In this document: positions 1 to 5,235 of the stretch, piece after piece | Numbering within the stretch: position 1 is the first letter of the stretch | Layout: each line of letters begins with the position of its first letter | NCBI GenBank assembly: GCA_944364705.1 | Contig: CALVWH010000079.1 | Location: 1-5,235, forward strand | Direction: 5' to 3' | Source of the DNA: an uncultured Bacilli bacterium | Lineage (GTDB): Bacteria > Bacillota_I > Bacilli_A > RF39 > UBA660 | DNA: 5,235 nt | Position numbers and translations under genes: made by a program | The notes under the pieces: generated by a model | Database searches by the model: none | The model's input: the letters and a program-made list of their open reading frames with translations, nothing else | What the model was told of the DNA's origin: nothing

Positions 1-54
1 TACTTGCTTTTTAAAATCTTCTGTATAATTTCTTCTTTCTCTTCTTTCTTTCAT
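1..54 (-). CDS. IS3-family transposase OrfA, N-terminal fragment (runs off the left edge)
   Basis: Only the first 18 codons are in the window. They read MKERRERRNYTEDFKKQV on the minus strand, starting at the ATG at 54-52. An Arg/Lys-rich start followed by Y-T-x-x-F-K-x-x-V is the typical opening of the helix-turn-helix OrfA of IS3-family elements (Tnp_1/HTH family), which binds the element's ends and is normally fused to the DDE OrfB by programmed frameshifting. An AAAGGA sequence (65-70) lies 10 nt upstream as a slightly distant RBS, and a near-consensus promoter sits at 79-108. The family call rests on 18 residues plus this upstream context. The rest of the element, including OrfB and the far inverted repeat, is outside the window. 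Another basic DNA-binding protein is possible but less likely. Confidence 0.62.
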   Translation of the reverse strand, partial: MKERRERRNYTEDFKKQV

Positions 55-78
55 AGGCTTTTTTTCCTTTCAAATTTT

Positions 79-108
79 ATTATACATTGTCCTTATCTTT
101 TCTGTCTA
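79..108 (-). promoter_or_regulatory. Sigma-70/SigA-type promoter for the transposase
   Basis: On the minus strand, TAGACA (108-103; 5 of 6 to TTGACA) is followed after 18 nt by a perfect TATAAT (84-79). This sits 25-55 nt upstream of the transposase ATG at 54, with an AAAGGA RBS between. A second TATAAT-like sequence at 118-113 has no matching -35 box at a suitable distance. Confidence 0.6.
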
Positions 109-263
109 ATTTATTATAACCGATCCAATTTCAAATACGATTTTCTCTCTATTCCTTTTGTCCAATCAAAAACGTTATACACTTTTTTACTTATTTTCGT
201 TTACCTTATTTGTTCAATATTTATTATTCCTTACGTTTTTTCACAAACAAACTTAAAACCATC

Positions 264-297
264 AAAAAAAAGAAATACATGATACTATTTCTTTTTT
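264..297 (-). terminator. AT-rich hairpin terminator overlapping the end of the operon
   Basis: The arms 297-286 and 277-266 form a perfect 12-bp inverted repeat with an 8-nt loop. On the minus strand the 3' arm ends in a run of eight T. The stop codon of the zinc-ribbon gene (TAG, 287-285) is inside the structure. Only one pair is G:C, so the stem is weak for an intrinsic terminator, but the A-tract/hairpin/T-tract layout and its place at the end of the last operon gene fit. By symmetry it could also stop plus-strand transcription. Confidence 0.5.
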
Positions 298-914
298 CGA
301 TAAATATGCATCGTTATATGTTCTTTTCCTTGTGATAACCGTTTTACTTTTTTATTTTTAAAAGCGAAAAAGATAAAGACAAAAACAACCATGAAAAATC
401 CTGTAATCGTTAAAAAGAGCCAGCTAGCATATACCATAGATTCTTTTGGATCTTTAGGATTATAATAAACCGTAATTTCTTTATCAAAATGATCACGACC
501 ACTTAAAGTCCTTGGAGATACCGTATAAGAAACCCCATTTACACGATATTCATAAACTGCCTCACAAAGTTCTTTCTTATCTTCATAAGTACAATTGGTA
601 TATTCTTTTAATACCCCTTCTGTCTTTTCATAACCTTTCGTTTGCCTATGTTCAGAAAAGCTAAAAATTAAGCCAGTAAAGAAAAAAACAATACCAATCA
701 ATAAAACAGGTCCTAGAAAAAAGAAAATCAACACATTTCCAAGACAACTTACTTTTTTCGTAGAAATGTTGATTTCTTTTCTCTCGAAAGAAGATAATTT
801 TTCCTTGGCCAAAGCATAAGTGTCCAATTCTTTTTCATCAATCAATTGTTCTCCACAAAATTCACAGCAAATATTCGTACTTTTATTTTCGTTTCCACAT
901 CTTGGACAAACCAT
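285..914 (-). CDS. Zinc-ribbon membrane protein with DUF3592-like domain
   Basis: This is a 209-residue protein of unknown function. Residues 1-24 form a zinc ribbon, with metal ligands in the order C3-x2-C6 ... C17-x2-C20. A short charged linker leads to a first membrane segment (about 60-86). Residues about 95-163 match the DUF3592 pattern: a K-T-E-G-V-L start, then V-Y-E-Y-x-V-N-G-x-x-Y, then a V-Y-Y-N-P-x-D-P-K motif. A second membrane helix follows (about 164-186), then a basic tail. The predicted topology has the zinc ribbon and the basic tail inside and the DUF3592 part outside, between the two helices. The ATG at 914 is supported by an AAGGGTGA Shine-Dalgarno sequence at 926-919. It is the last gene of the four-gene unit, 27 nt after the full-length DUF2207 gene. 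Zinc-ribbon heads on small membrane proteins are common in Firmicutes, and their role is usually unknown. Confidence 0.85.
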   Translation of the reverse strand: MVCPRCGNENKSTNICCEFCGEQLIDEKELDTYALAKEKLSSFERKEINISTKKVSCLGNVLIFFFLGPVLLIGIVFFFTGLIFSFSEHRQTKGYEKTEGVLKEYTNCTYEDKKELCEAVYEYRVNGVSYTVSPRTLSGRDHFDKEITVYYNPKDPKESMVYASWLFLTITGFFMVVFVFIFFAFKNKKVKRLSQGKEHITMHIYRKKK

Positions 915-941
915 TTTATCACCCTTATTTTTCTTTCCAAA

Positions 942-2945
942 TTACCAAGAGCCTCCGCCTCCACCACCGGAACCTCCTCCAGAAAATCCTCCACCAGAAG
1001 ATCCTCCGCTAGAACTAGAAGGACTAGAAGACATCGTACGGAAAGCTGACGACATTGTATGATTCATAAATACACCAAACGTTGCGACTGTAAAGCCATT
1101 TGGACTATCATACCAAGTAGGAGCTTGTAAAGAAATCGCTTCAAATTTTTTCATCCATTTATCAGATACTCCTAATACATAAGTATAAGGTAAAATATCA
1201 TAAAAATACGTAGGATTTTGCATAACTAAAGTTTCTAATTTATCTTTTTCAACCGCTTCAAGAAAGTTTTTAAACCCCTTTAACTTCCCTAACATTTCAT
1301 TTCCATAAGGTGTTCTTTTTGGTAAAAATTTTAAACATATCATTAAACCAATAATACACAAAATACCAATAATATAAATAATGAAATAAAGATTATCCTC
1401 TAACAAAGCAGGAAGGACAAGCATAGCCCATGGCATTCCTCCAAACAAAGCTCCAAATACAAGTCCAAACATTTTTGTGCCGATCGAAGATTTTGTAGGA
1501 ACTCCATTTACATAAATCGTTTGTTTTGGACCTAAGAGCATAGAGAACATTAAGGTAAAACCAATTCCAGGAAATAATAAAGCAAAAATTAAAATCATAG
1601 AGTCTCCATAATTTAAAACTGGAGGAATGGTAATCAAACAAAAGATAGAAATAATCATCAATATGATAAAAATCTTTTTACTTGATGCTTTCTTTTCAAA
1701 AATTTTATTCTTATTTTCTTTACAGTTCATATTTGATAATATTTTTCTTGTTGTAATATAAAAATTATTATATAAATCAGAAGCAGTAACTTCATTTTTA
1801 CCTTCTTGATCAGTCTTTTCAGAACTTTCAAAAAAGGAAGATAAAGAAGGTCTCTTTTGAAATAAACCATTTAAAAATAATTTTTCATTTAAGTTATTTC
1901 CGTCATATTCTTTTAATTTCGTTATTTTAAAACTTTTTGATTTTGAAAATAAGTTCTTTTCTTCACATTCTGATATTTTTATATATCCTTGATTTGCTAG
2001 ATAAATAAGTAAAGAAGTAACATCTTCGGTGTCTGCTTTTCCTTTATATAAAAATCCAACTTCTAAACTATTAAAACCTTTCGGTGGATAAAATTCAACC
2101 GTTTCAACAACTTGATCATCTTTTCCAAATTTTCTCCAAATCAAGATACCAATTAATAAAAACACAATCGGTAAAATAAAAGAAACAATCATCATAAAAT
2201 CCAAATTATTACTTGCACCAACAAAGTACCCTTCTGGTAACTCTAATCTTACCGTTAAAGATTCTTCCGGATTCAAAGTACCTTCAAAACTACCAGTAAT
2301 TGTATTCCCATTTACTTCATAAGATACCTCTGAAGAATCCGTAGAGCCCATTTTTCTACTAGAAAATCCTAAATTGGATTCATCAAATTCTTTTGGCATC
2401 GTAATTGTAAACGTTATATTGCTTATACTAGTATCCCATTCATTGCCGATTAAATTAAAATATAATTCATCAGCATCTTTTAGGGGATCTTTTCCTAAAT
2501 TATATAAATAATGAATCGTATAATTTTTTTGACCCGTAACGGTTTCCGATTCATTCCCAATTTTAATAACTTTGTATCCATTTTCATTGGATACAGAATA
2601 AGAATCATTCACCTGAATGTCAGAAATTTTTACACGATTTCTAGAAGTACTACCATCAAGTCTAGTAATTTTATTTTTCATCGGAATTTTTCGAAAAATT
2701 CCGTGTTTGTCCATAAAAAAATAGGCCCCGATATCTTCGGTTATTTCTAACACATTATTTTCATGAACAATCATATCAATATGATATCGATTTAAAACAT
2801 AATCATAATTACTTAGTGCATCCAAATCATGCATGGATGAATTATCAGTAGTATATTCTATTGCTTGTACCTTTGTAAAGCTAAATAGAAAGAAGAAAAC
2901 CACAAACAATAGAAAAAAAGAATATTTTTTTTGTACCTTTAACAT
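942..2945 (-). CDS. Full-length DUF2207 family membrane protein with Gly/Ser-rich C-terminus
   Basis: This is a 667-residue predicted membrane protein of the DUF2207 family, whose biochemical function is unknown. Residues 1-28 are a signal peptide (KK, long Phe/Leu/Val core, VQA). Residues about 46-240 are the extracellular DUF2207 domain, with Y-x-I-x-x-x-V-x-x-N-N-V-L-E-I-T-E, H-G-I-F-R-K-I-P and E-L-Y-F-N-L-I-G-N-E-W. Helix 248-270 crosses the membrane. A cytoplasmic part follows with F-Y-P-P-K-G-F-N-S-L-E-V-G-F-L-Y and a winged-helix-like stretch L-I-Y-L-A-N-Q-G-Y-I-K. About four more helices lie at 424-442, 449-472, 493-514 and 518-540. The conserved G-F-K-N-F-L-E and L-P-Y-x-Y-V-L-G-V-x-x-K-W motifs come next, then a tail of 14 Gly and 12 Ser in 29 residues ending SW, typical of the family. 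The RBS AAAGGAGA (2960-2953) lies 7 nt before the ATG. Its upstream neighbour is a shortened paralogue. It is complete in length and motifs. Confidence 0.92.
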   Translation of the reverse strand: MLKVQKKYSFFLLFVVFFFLFSFTKVQAIEYTTDNSSMHDLDALSNYDYVLNRYHIDMIVHENNVLEITEDIGAYFFMDKHGIFRKIPMKNKITRLDGSTSRNRVKISDIQVNDSYSVSNENGYKVIKIGNESETVTGQKNYTIHYLYNLGKDPLKDADELYFNLIGNEWDTSISNITFTITMPKEFDESNLGFSSRKMGSTDSSEVSYEVNGNTITGSFEGTLNPEESLTVRLELPEGYFVGASNNLDFMMIVSFILPIVFLLIGILIWRKFGKDDQVVETVEFYPPKGFNSLEVGFLYKGKADTEDVTSLLIYLANQGYIKISECEEKNLFSKSKSFKITKLKEYDGNNLNEKLFLNGLFQKRPSLSSFFESSEKTDQEGKNEVTASDLYNNFYITTRKILSNMNCKENKNKIFEKKASSKKIFIILMIISIFCLITIPPVLNYGDSMILIFALLFPGIGFTLMFSMLLGPKQTIYVNGVPTKSSIGTKMFGLVFGALFGGMPWAMLVLPALLEDNLYFIIYIIGILCIIGLMICLKFLPKRTPYGNEMLGKLKGFKNFLEAVEKDKLETLVMQNPTYFYDILPYTYVLGVSDKWMKKFEAISLQAPTWYDSPNGFTVATFGVFMNHTMSSAFRTMSSSPSSSSGGSSGGGFSGGGSGGGGGGSW
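945..1031 (-). repeat. Low-complexity Ser/Gly-coding tail
   Basis: This stretch encodes residues 639-667 of the full-length DUF2207 protein: 14 Gly, 12 Ser, one Pro, one Phe and a terminal Trp. It is a local GC-rich patch in an AT-rich window because of the GGN codons. The pattern GGGFSGGGSGGGGGGSW is shared by many DUF2207 proteins and by other Firmicute envelope proteins. The neighbouring paralogue has no equivalent. Confidence 0.85.
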
Positions 2946-2947
2946 TT
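2861..2947 (-). repeat. 87-bp direct repeat, copy 1 (signal-peptide region of the full-length gene)
   Basis: Matches 4328-4414 at 86 of 87 positions. The only difference is 2871 (C) against 4338 (T), a silent AAG/AAA change in Lys25. It covers codons 1-28 and 2 nt before the ATG. Identity breaks sharply at 2948, and on the inner side the reading becomes IEYTTDNSSM against TATDNSSM. The two copies lie 1467 nt apart in the same orientation. Confidence 0.95.
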
Positions 2948-2972
2948 TAATTTCTCCTTTTTATAAAATTTT

Positions 2973-4412
2973 TTAATCTTTTCGATTGCCAGGATATACA
3001 CCATTCATCGTACGATAAATTACCGGCAACACAGAATTTATATACAATCCAAAAGAAACAACTTTAAATTCCTTTTCTCCCTCATACCAAGTAGGAGGCA
3101 TTACGGATATTGATTCGAATTTCTCAATCCATCGATAGGAAAGACCAAATACACAAGCATATGGCAACATATCATAAAAATAATTCGGATTTTCTAAAAG
3201 TAAAGATTCCAATTTATTTTTTTCTGCAGTTTCCAAAAAGTTTTGAAAACCTTTTAAGCGATTTAACATTTCTTTTCCATACAAAGTTCTTTTTGGTAAA
3301 TATCTTAAACATGCGACAAGTCCAAAAACACATAACAGGCCAATAAAATAAGCAATTAAATAAAACCGATCATATGCCATTGCTGGTAAAGCAAACATAA
3401 ACCATGGAAGTCCTCCCAAGAGTGCTCCAATAAGAATTCCATGCATCATAGAAATAAATGAAGAATTTGCAGTTAACCCATTGGAATAAATTGTTTGGGA
3501 TGGTGCACACATCATATAAAACATAATCGAAAAGCTAATTCCAGGAAGTAATAAAGAAACGATTAAATAGTCAAGTTTTCCATAATTTAAAAAGGGAGGA
3601 ATCGTAATCAAACAAAAAGTTGCGACAATCATTAATAAAAGGAAAATTCTTTTATTTAATGAAGTCTTTTCAAAAATTTTTTCTTTATTTTCTCTATTGT
3701 TTATCTTTCTTAAAATTTTCTTTGTTGTCTTATAAAAGGTTTTATATAAAGTTTTAGCAGTAACACTTGTTTTTTCTTCTACATTAGATTGCATAGAATT
3801 TTTCACAAGAACAGAAGGATCACTTTTAAATAAAGCATCAAAAAATAATTGTTCATTCTCATTATTTCCATCATAATCTTTTAATTTTGTCAGTTTAAAA
3901 CTTGTAAATTCAGAATAAACATTGTATCCACGTTCTGTAATTTCTGTTATTTTTATATATCCTTTGGTCGCTAAATAAAAGATTAAGGAAGCAACATCTT
4001 TATCATTTACTTTTCCTTTATATAAAAAAGCAGCCTCTAAACTATTAATACCACTAGGTGGATAAAATTCATTCACTTCAACGGTTAGATTATCTTTTCC
4101 AAAAGTTTTCCAAATCAAATAACCAATCAATAGAAAAACTAAAGGTAAAATAATGGATAATTCCTTTCGATAAAAAGTATCTTTTTTATCTTCAACAAAA
4201 CTCTCCTCATTTGCAATGTTCATAGATGTATAACTACTTTCCTTTGATATCAAATATGAATTATTTCCTTGAACATCACAACTTTTTTGATCCTGACAAT
4301 TTATCATAGATGAATTATCGGTAGCTGTTGCTTGTACTTTTGTAAAGCTAAATAGAAAGAAGAAAACCACAAACAATAGAAAAAAAGAATATTTTTTTTG
4401 TACCTTTAACAT
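2973..4412 (-). CDS. DUF2207-family paralogue lacking most of the extracellular domain and the Gly tail
   Basis: This 479-residue protein is a tandem paralogue of the downstream 667-residue protein. The signal peptide (1-28) is identical. The outside part is only residues 29-85 or so. Residues 45-80 (C-D-V-Q-x-N-N-S-Y ...) align without gaps to residues 108-143 of the full copy, with 13 of 35 identical from D46/D109. The conserved H-G-I-F-R-K-I-P and E-L-Y-F-N-L-I-G-N-E-W parts are gone. From helix 86-101 onward it follows the full copy: F-Y-P-P-S-G-I-N-S-L-E-A, then L-A-T-K-G-Y-I-K, four helices (about 255-373), then L-K-G-F-Q-N-F-L-E and L-P-Y-A-C-V-F-G-L. Over the last 59 aligned residues 28 are identical. 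It ends at G-N-R-K-D with no Gly-rich tail. Two Cys (39 and 45) occur in the short outer part; the full copy's outer part has none. RBS TGGAGGA (4425-4419) is 6 nt from the ATG. The intact frame and good RBS argue for a working gene rather than a pseudogene. Confidence 0.88.
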   Translation of the reverse strand: MLKVQKKYSFFLLFVVFFFLFSFTKVQATATDNSSMINCQDQKSCDVQGNNSYLISKESSYTSMNIANEESFVEDKKDTFYRKELSIILPLVFLLIGYLIWKTFGKDNLTVEVNEFYPPSGINSLEAAFLYKGKVNDKDVASLIFYLATKGYIKITEITERGYNVYSEFTSFKLTKLKDYDGNNENEQLFFDALFKSDPSVLVKNSMQSNVEEKTSVTAKTLYKTFYKTTKKILRKINNRENKEKIFEKTSLNKRIFLLLMIVATFCLITIPPFLNYGKLDYLIVSLLLPGISFSIMFYMMCAPSQTIYSNGLTANSSFISMMHGILIGALLGGLPWFMFALPAMAYDRFYLIAYFIGLLCVFGLVACLRYLPKRTLYGKEMLNRLKGFQNFLETAEKNKLESLLLENPNYFYDMLPYACVFGLSYRWIEKFESISVMPPTWYEGEKEFKVVSFGLYINSVLPVIYRTMNGVYPGNRKD

Positions 4413-4414
4413 TT
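4328..4414 (-). repeat. 87-bp direct repeat, copy 2 (signal-peptide region of the shortened gene)
   Basis: Partner of 2861-2947, with 86 of 87 identical and the single change silent (Lys25 AAA here). Recombination between the copies would remove 1467 bp, exactly one gene plus one 27-nt spacer, and leave a single intact DUF2207 gene. A weaker match continues inward over the DNSSM codons after a small indel. Confidence 0.95.
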
Positions 4415-4439
4415 AAAATCCTCCACTTTTACAAATTTC

Positions 4440-4868
4440 TTAATTTTCACATAAAGAATCGATTCTAGAGATTATTCGATAATTTCTTTGCTGAGCATTA
4501 TCAATAAAATCCATAAGATTTATAAAAATAACCGTATCAAAAGCGATCATAAAAAGAGAGGTCGCTTGAAATAAAAATAGAAAAAACAAAGTGAAAATAT
4601 AGAAAAATCCAATGATTCTAATCTGATCGTTATATAAAATATACATTTGATTTTCGTTATCGACGACAATCATTTGCTTTACCACATTTTTTTGACTTAA
4701 AAATTCATCTTTCTTTTGATAAAACGAAAAAAAACATAAAATTGTAAGAATGATCCATTTAGAATAATGAAGGATTAAAAGGAAACACAAAAAAATGCAC
4801 AATATAGTAAGATATTGCAGATATCGTTCTGTTTTTGATTTTTTTACCCAATAAATTTCTTTGATCAA
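4440..4868 (-). CDS. Small multi-pass membrane protein of unknown family, first gene of the operon
   Basis: I do not recognise this 142-residue protein. Numbering from the TTG start at 4868-4866, it has a basic N-terminus (KK-SK-ER), hydrophobic segments at about 19-33, 36-50, 85-100 and 102-120, and a polar stretch (51-84: Q-K-K-D-E ... V-V-D-N-E-N-Q-M-Y-I-L-Y-N-D) between the two hydrophobic pairs. The C-terminus is charged and ends CEN. An in-frame ATG at 4895 would add nine residues but has no RBS, and its bases coincide with the best -10 box. The TTG has an AGGAGTG RBS (4881-4875) at 6 nt, so I prefer it. The stop is 27 nt before the shortened DUF2207 gene. The hydrophobic hairpin/polar/hairpin layout with a beta-rich middle could suit a small PH-like or membrane anchor protein, but nothing shown proves this. 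Confidence 0.75.
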   Translation of the reverse strand: MIKEIYWVKKSKTERYLQYLTILCIFLCFLLILHYSKWIILTILCFFSFYQKKDEFLSQKNVVKQMIVVDNENQMYILYNDQIRIIGFFYIFTLFFLFLFQATSLFMIAFDTVIFINLMDFIDNAQQRNYRIISRIDSLCEN

Positions 4869-4874
4869 AGAAAA

Positions 4875-4881
4875 CACTCCT
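4875..4881 (-). promoter_or_regulatory. Ribosome binding site that decides a TTG start
   Basis: AGGAGTG on the minus strand lies 6 nt before TTG (4868-4866). No comparable site precedes the upstream ATG at 4895, where the sequence is an A/T-rich TTCAAATATGTTAAA. This places translation initiation of the small membrane protein at TTG. Confidence 0.6.
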
Positions 4882-4893
4882 ATCTTTAAACTC

Positions 4894-4922
4894 ATTTTAA
4901 CATATTTGAATACAAAAATCGA
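4894..4922 (-). promoter_or_regulatory. Extended -10 promoter of the four-gene operon
   Basis: On the minus strand TG-T-TAAAAT (4902-4894) matches the extended -10 form TGnTATAAT with one mismatch. The element 17 nt upstream (TCGATT, 4922-4917) is a poor -35 box, as expected for extended -10 promoters. An alternative reading pairs TTGCTC (4926-4921) with TATGTT (4904-4899) at 16 nt. Either start would give a short leader carrying the AGGAGTG RBS. It lies just after the upstream kinase terminator. Confidence 0.5.
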
Positions 4923-4963
4923 GCAATCCTTTTATTGTTTACATTTTCCTTACTTTTTTTAAC

Positions 4964-5029
4964 AAAAAAACTATGGACTTGAATCGTTATTTCCTTGATC
5001 TTTTCGATTCTAATTTTTGCTCCATAGTT
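4964..5029 (-). terminator. Intrinsic terminator after the histidine kinase gene
   Basis: A 9-bp perfect stem (AACTATGGA at 5029-5021 read on the minus strand, pairing with 4977-4969) encloses a second 6-bp stem (5010-5005 with 4986-4981). On the minus strand it is followed at once by TTTTTGTT (4968-4961). It lies about 40 nt after the kinase stop codon and before the next promoter, so it separates the two transcription units. The long, partly structured loop is unusual for a simple terminator. Confidence 0.6.
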
Positions 5030-5069
5030 ATCTTCTTAAGTTCTTTTGATTAAAATATAAAAGCTCTTA

Positions 5070-5235
5070 CTATTTTTTAAAAACAACTTTAAATGTTGTA
5101 ACTCCATCCAAAGAACTAGCACTAATTTTTCCATGATGATTTTCCACAATGTTTTTTGCAATCGCAAGTCCTAATCCATAATGATTTTCGCTGCGATTTC
5201 TTGCTTTATCTACTCGGTAAAATCTTTCAAATATT
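5070..5235 (-). CDS. Sensor histidine kinase, C-terminal end (gene continues past the right edge)
   Basis: This is too short for a full gene: 54 codons read from the right edge to TAG at 5072-5070. They begin IFERFYRVDKARNR and continue with HYGLGLAIAKNIVENHHGKI, ending TTFKVVFKK. FERFYRVDKA is the F box and GLGLAIAK the G2 box of the HATPase_c domain of two-component sensor kinases, and the G-K-I-x-A-x-S run plus a final beta strand is the normal end of such a domain. The usual G-T-G before L-G-L is H-Y-G here, a variant found in some Firmicute kinases. The sensor part, the phosphorylated His and any response regulator lie outside. It reads in the same direction as the operon but is separated from it by a terminator and a new promoter, so a regulatory link is possible but not shown. 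Confidence 0.9.
   Translation of the reverse strand, partial: IFERFYRVDKARNRSENHYGLGLAIAKNIVENHHGKISASSLDGVTTFKVVFKK

Larger units (their letters stand above)
1..181 (-). mobile_element. End of an IS3-family insertion sequence (outer boundary uncertain)
   Basis: The transposase start at 54 implies that the IS end lies between it and the operon terminator near 264. IS3-family elements usually begin with TG. One candidate tip on the minus strand is TGTATAACG, starting at 181 and followed by TTTTTGATTGGACAAAAGG (about 172-154). The GACA motifs inside it (TTGGACA, TTAGACA, AGGACA) resemble the repeated GACA-type words often seen near IS3 ends, though I am recalling this rather than matching an entry. 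The second inverted repeat and any target duplication are not visible, so 181 is only a guess. The 55-264 stretch otherwise contains the transposase promoter and no coding region I can support. Confidence 0.3.

Noticed and set aside
168..240. 8-bp inverted repeat AAAAACGT (168-175) with ACGTTTTT (233-240)
   Set aside because: It is short, widely spaced and in very AT-rich DNA, so it is likely by chance. It does not match the candidate IS tip in a useful way.
4..282. Plus-strand open frame of 92 codons, Phe/Leu/Ile-rich
   Set aside because: It lies opposite the transposase start and its promoter, has no visible RBS in the window, and its hydrophobic content follows from T-rich DNA. The minus-strand reading has a start, RBS and promoter.
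820..1062. Plus-strand frame with a proline-rich PPPPPPEPPP stretch
   Set aside because: This is the complement of the Gly/Ser-rich tail codons of the DUF2207 gene (GGN read backwards gives CCN) and overlaps two well-supported genes.
1393..1641. Minus-strand 82-codon frame inside the DUF2207 gene
   Set aside because: It is an out-of-frame shadow of a conserved coding region, with no RBS and a composition (many Trp, Phe and Cys) typical of shifted frames.
2973..4412. Calling the shortened DUF2207 gene a pseudogene
   Set aside because: The frame is intact over 479 codons, it has a strong RBS, and the conserved motifs of the inner half are kept. Loss of the outer domain alone does not show loss of function.
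5038..5067. Second hairpin after the kinase stop (AAG..CTTTT with AAAAG..CTT)
   Set aside because: It has only 5+3 pairs with a mismatch loop and no T-tract; the stem at 4969-5029 is a far better terminator.
1..5235. CRISPR arrays, tRNA/rRNA genes, riboswitches
   Set aside because: I saw no regularly spaced repeats, no tRNA-like cloverleaf or conserved rRNA text, and no recognised riboswitch core on either strand. The only long repeat is the 87-bp gene-start pair.

Overview
The window is AT-rich (about 30% GC by eye) and uses the standard bacterial code (Trp is always TGG). Ribosome binding sites are strong purine-rich AGGAG-type sites, and genes are tightly packed on one strand. Together with the protein families present, this suggests a low-GC Firmicute (Bacilli, Erysipelotrichia or Clostridia-like). 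I cannot name the species. Every supported gene lies on the minus strand, so the window reads biologically from right to left.

Right edge (5070-5235): the last 54 residues of a sensor histidine kinase, with its F box and G2 box, followed by a hairpin-plus-U-tract terminator (about 4964-5029). A new transcription unit then starts from an extended -10 promoter (about 4894-4922) and runs through four genes: a small multi-pass membrane protein of unknown family (4440-4868, probably starting at TTG), a shortened DUF2207-family membrane protein (2973-4412), a full-length DUF2207 membrane protein with the typical Gly/Ser-rich C-terminus ending in GGSW (942-2945), and a zinc-ribbon plus DUF3592-like two-pass membrane protein (285-914). 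All three intergenic gaps are exactly 27 nt, and each carries a good Shine-Dalgarno sequence. An AT-rich hairpin overlapping the last stop codon (264-297) probably ends the unit.

Left edge (1-54, with a promoter at 79-108): the first 18 codons of an IS3-family transposase OrfA. An insertion sequence therefore lies just downstream of the operon and runs out of the window.

The most interesting feature is the DUF2207 pair. The two genes are tandem duplicates. The upstream copy has lost most of its extracellular domain through what look like two separate in-frame deletions around a retained segment of about 35 residues, and it lacks the Gly-rich tail. It keeps an open reading frame, a good RBS and the full cytoplasmic/membrane half. 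The first 28 codons of the two genes, plus start-proximal DNA, are 86/87 identical at the nucleotide level, although the rest of the proteins have diverged to roughly half identity. That points to recent gene conversion or to unusually strong conservation of this segment. All four operon products are predicted membrane proteins, so a shared envelope complex is a reasonable but unproven inference.
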